A DNA stretch of 8,014 nt from Bacilli bacterium (GTDB lineage Bacteria > Bacillota_I > Bacilli_A > RFN20 > CAG-826). Location of the stretch: positions 1 through 8,014 of the forward strand of contig JAILRR010000058.1 in assembly GCA_024698065.1 (NCBI GenBank), in the 5' to 3' direction. Under the pieces are notes generated by a model. That model was not told the DNA's origin. It ran no database searches and was given only the letters and a program-made list of their open reading frames with translations. Within the stretch, counting starts at the first letter, position 1; every line of letters begins with the position of its first letter. Of the stretch, positions 5,879-8,014 are shown piece after piece. The translations under genes and the position numbers were made by a program.

Positions 5879-8014
5879 ATGCCTTACCTCTTTACTCCCG
5901 AAAAAAAGCATATTGTCATCGCTCATCCATCAAGAAAGGACTATTACCTCAAGAAGAAGTACAAGAGCCCTTATCTTGATATTACCGTCATGAGCCTCCC
6001 TGAACTTAGGGCCCTTTTTGACTACAACTACGATGACAGGGCTTTGAGGTTCCTTCTAGGTAAGGGTTACAAGTATCTCGTTGCCAAAGATCTCCTTGAG
6101 GCATTCACTGCTCCGTATTTCGACAATGGAGTGGAGGTCAAAAAGTACTCTTCCTTAAGAGACGAGCTCATCAAGAACCATATTCTTTTTAAGACCGCTT
6201 ACCCTGAGAAGACATTCGAGAACGCTCATGTCCTTATAAGCGGTTACTACAATGAAGGAGAGACCATCATCAAGTATTTGAACCGTGTCCATGGTTTTCT
6301 CCAAATCGATTATGAGATTGAAGACCATAAAGACCCTTCAACCAATGTGATCAATAAGTTCGTTGACCCATATGAGGAACTGCATTTCGTCTATAACAAA
6401 ATCGCCTATGACTTAGACGTGAATAAAACCCCGATTGAGAACATTTATGTTTATGGCTTGGCTTCGGACTATGCCCCTCTTATCAATGAGTTCAACAAGA
6501 TGTATGGATTCACGATTGGAATCAAACTCAAAGAAAGGCTCTTTGACCAAGGTGTCTATAAGTGTTTTCGAGAAGCCTATCTTGAGAAGGGATTAGAAGA
6601 TGCGATCTCTTTGATGAGAGAGAAATATCCGGAAGAAAAAGACACAGACACGATTGAGAAATTTGCCCGCGAATTTGCGGTCGTTTTCGAAAAAGACCCT
6701 GCAAAAACCGTCTCGATTTATGATGACATCGCAAAAGAGAAGACGCCATACGACCCAAAATACAAGAACATGATTCAGGTCTTGGATGAGCCAGTTTGTC
6801 CACCAGACGGCCATTTATACTGCCTCAATTTCTCAATGGGAACTTACCCTAAGGTAAGCGATGAATCTGGCCTATTTAGCGACAAAGAAAAAGCACTTAT
6901 TGGCTTAACCACCTCAAAAGAGAAATCGCTTAATGACAGCGTGAGGGTGGACGCTTTGCTAAGCAACAATTCCGTCAAACTCATCACCTTCTTTGAACTA
7001 GGCTTCGATAACCATTTCTTCCTTTCTGGATCCCAAACGAAATACAAGATGAAGGTCATTTCTAATCCTGTCGCGGAAGATGAGAATGGCCCATATGAAT
7101 ACGCTCACGATAGAGGTGGGTTCCTTTTTGCCGCCCTTGAAGACGAATACCAAAATTACCTAACCGATGACAAAAGAAGAGAAGCCTATAAAAAGGTTTC
7201 TCAATTGGACGGTTACAGAAAATATGACTTTACCTTCAAAGGGAAGAAAATCCTTAGAAGCAAGAGGAGATACTCTGCCTCAAGTCTAGAGAACTATAAT
7301 TCCTGTCCGTTCAAATATCTTCTCAATAACGTCTTATATCTAGATGACTCTCCATCCTTCTTCCCGGCAAGGATTGGCAACGTCTTCCATAAGACTCTTG
7401 AGATGTATCATACCGATCCTGCTTTCAATTTCGATAAAGCCTATGACTTAGCGATAAGCTATGAAGAAGGTTTAATCCCCGATCCAAAAGGTAACCCTCA
7501 CGAGAAGAAAGTCCCTTTCACTAAGAAGGAAAAAGCCCTCATCGAGAACCTCCGTTCCTATTGCTCTAAGTCGCTTGATTTCCAAAAGCAATATGAGGCA
7601 GGCCTAAAGAACCCAAAGTTCCTGGCTGAAGGTGCTTTCAATATCGATTTCGATGACATCACCGTCACAGGTAGATACGACAAAGTCATCACCTTTGACT
7701 TCAACAATGAAAGATACGCCTTAATCATCGACTATAAGACCGGTGGAACCAAATTCGATGAAGCTTCATTCAACGAGTTCGGACTTTCGCTTCAGCTCCC
7801 GATATATGCTTTCGCGCTAGAGAAAGAAAAAGTGGCTTTCGACAATGCCAAAATCGCTGGACTCTTCATCTCGCCGATTCTTGCCTATGACCTAGTCAAA
7901 GACGCGAAGAACCTCAAGAAGAGCATGGCCGAAATCGATCAAGTCAATTCAAGGCTCATGGGTCTATATCTAAGCGACATGTCTTTCGTTCGCTCTCTCG
8001 ATCCTGGACTGACA
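5879..8014 (+). CDS. AddB/RexB-like PD-(D/E)XK nuclease, 3' end beyond window
   Basis: An open frame of 712 codons that runs off the right edge. The C-terminal part is a RecB/AddB-family nuclease. It has S-A-S-S-L-E-N-Y-N-S-C-P-F at 466-478 (C476 sits where AddB has the first Cys of its 4Fe-4S cluster), H504 in G-N-V-F-H, D601 in G-R-Y-D, the catalytic D618-Y-K620 followed by T-G, and Q639-L-P. The N-terminal ~460 residues look like a decayed UvrD-type fold: residues 312-345 resemble the helicase stretch G-x-F-P then D-x-E-R, but no Walker A exists near the N-terminus. By family knowledge it would pair with an AddA/RexA helicase-nuclease to process double-strand ends for RecA-dependent repair, and that partner may lie just downstream. 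The start at 5879 is eight bases after the glpK stop with no Shine-Dalgarno, suggesting co-transcription. It may instead be a stand-alone PD-(D/E)XK protein. The cluster's remaining Cys residues would fall beyond the edge. Confidence 0.88.
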   Translation, partial: MPYLFTPEKKHIVIAHPSRKDYYLKKKYKSPYLDITVMSLPELRALFDYNYDDRALRFLLGKGYKYLVAKDLLEAFTAPYFDNGVEVKKYSSLRDELIKNHILFKTAYPEKTFENAHVLISGYYNEGETIIKYLNRVHGFLQIDYEIEDHKDPSTNVINKFVDPYEELHFVYNKIAYDLDVNKTPIENIYVYGLASDYAPLINEFNKMYGFTIGIKLKERLFDQGVYKCFREAYLEKGLEDAISLMREKYPEEKDTDTIEKFAREFAVVFEKDPAKTVSIYDDIAKEKTPYDPKYKNMIQVLDEPVCPPDGHLYCLNFSMGTYPKVSDESGLFSDKEKALIGLTTSKEKSLNDSVRVDALLSNNSVKLITFFELGFDNHFFLSGSQTKYKMKVISNPVAEDENGPYEYAHDRGGFLFAALEDEYQNYLTDDKRREAYKKVSQLDGYRKYDFTFKGKKILRSKRRYSASSLENYNSCPFKYLLNNVLYLDDSPSFFPARIGNVFHKTLEMYHTDPAFNFDKAYDLAISYEEGLIPDPKGNPHEKKVPFTKKEKALIENLRSYCSKSLDFQKQYEAGLKNPKFLAEGAFNIDFDDITVTGRYDKVITFDFNNERYALIIDYKTGGTKFDEASFNEFGLSLQLPIYAFALEKEKVAFDNAKIAGLFISPILAYDLVKDAKNLKKSMAEIDQVNSRLMGLYLSDMSFVRSLDPGLT

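Noticed and set aside
6528..7059. Minus-strand open frames opposite the nuclease gene
   Set aside because: They are short, overlap one another, have no recognisable domains or start signals, and lie opposite a long coding frame with clear family motifs.
1..8014. Mycoplasma-type genetic code (TGA as Trp)
   Set aside because: yigZ ends at TGA at its expected length and Trp residues are all TGG, so the standard code fits.
1..8014. Defence island, CRISPR array, mobile element or RNA gene
   Set aside because: No direct-repeat arrays, terminal inverted repeats, transposase or integrase motifs, or tRNA/rRNA-like stretches were seen. The only nuclease fits the AddB/RexB repair family.

Overview
The window holds five protein-coding genes, all on the + strand, packed tightly and reading left to right. 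Two of them run off the ends. Trp is always TGG and one gene stops at TGA, so the standard bacterial code applies, not the mycoplasma code in which TGA is Trp. G+C looks to be in the mid-40s percent by eye. The Firmicutes-type glycerol kinase and the AddB/RexB-like nuclease point to a low-G+C Gram-positive bacterium. My best guess is an uncultured gut Bacilli lineage near Erysipelotrichales, RF39 or Izemoplasmatales, but this is inference from style, not from a marker gene.

Region 1 (2-4301) reads as one transcription unit. It begins with the 3' part of a very large, acidic, Ser/Asn/Asp-rich protein of unknown function that carries degenerate internal repeats. A YigZ/IMPACT-family protein follows, its ATG sharing one base with the preceding stop codon (TAATG). 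An M24B metallopeptidase of the Xaa-Pro aminopeptidase type comes next, overlapping through ATGA and preceded by the only clear Shine-Dalgarno in the window. A clean intrinsic terminator (4311-4346) closes the unit.

Region 2 (4347-8014) starts with a perfect TATAAT box placed so close to glpK that transcription should begin at or next to its ATG, which would make the mRNA leaderless. Glycerol kinase is intact (493 codons). Eight bases after its stop begins a long open frame that continues past the window end. It is an AddB/RexB-like protein with a degenerate helicase-like N-terminal half lacking a Walker A motif and a complete PD-(D/E)XK nuclease core. The two genes look co-transcribed although their jobs (glycerol phosphorylation and DNA-end processing) are unrelated.

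I see no mobile element, CRISPR array, tRNA or rRNA, and no convincing new multi-gene system. The points most worth a second look are the leaderless glpK start, the repeat-bearing giant protein, the compact nuclease with no visible ATP site, and the loss of both known regulatory sites in GlpK.
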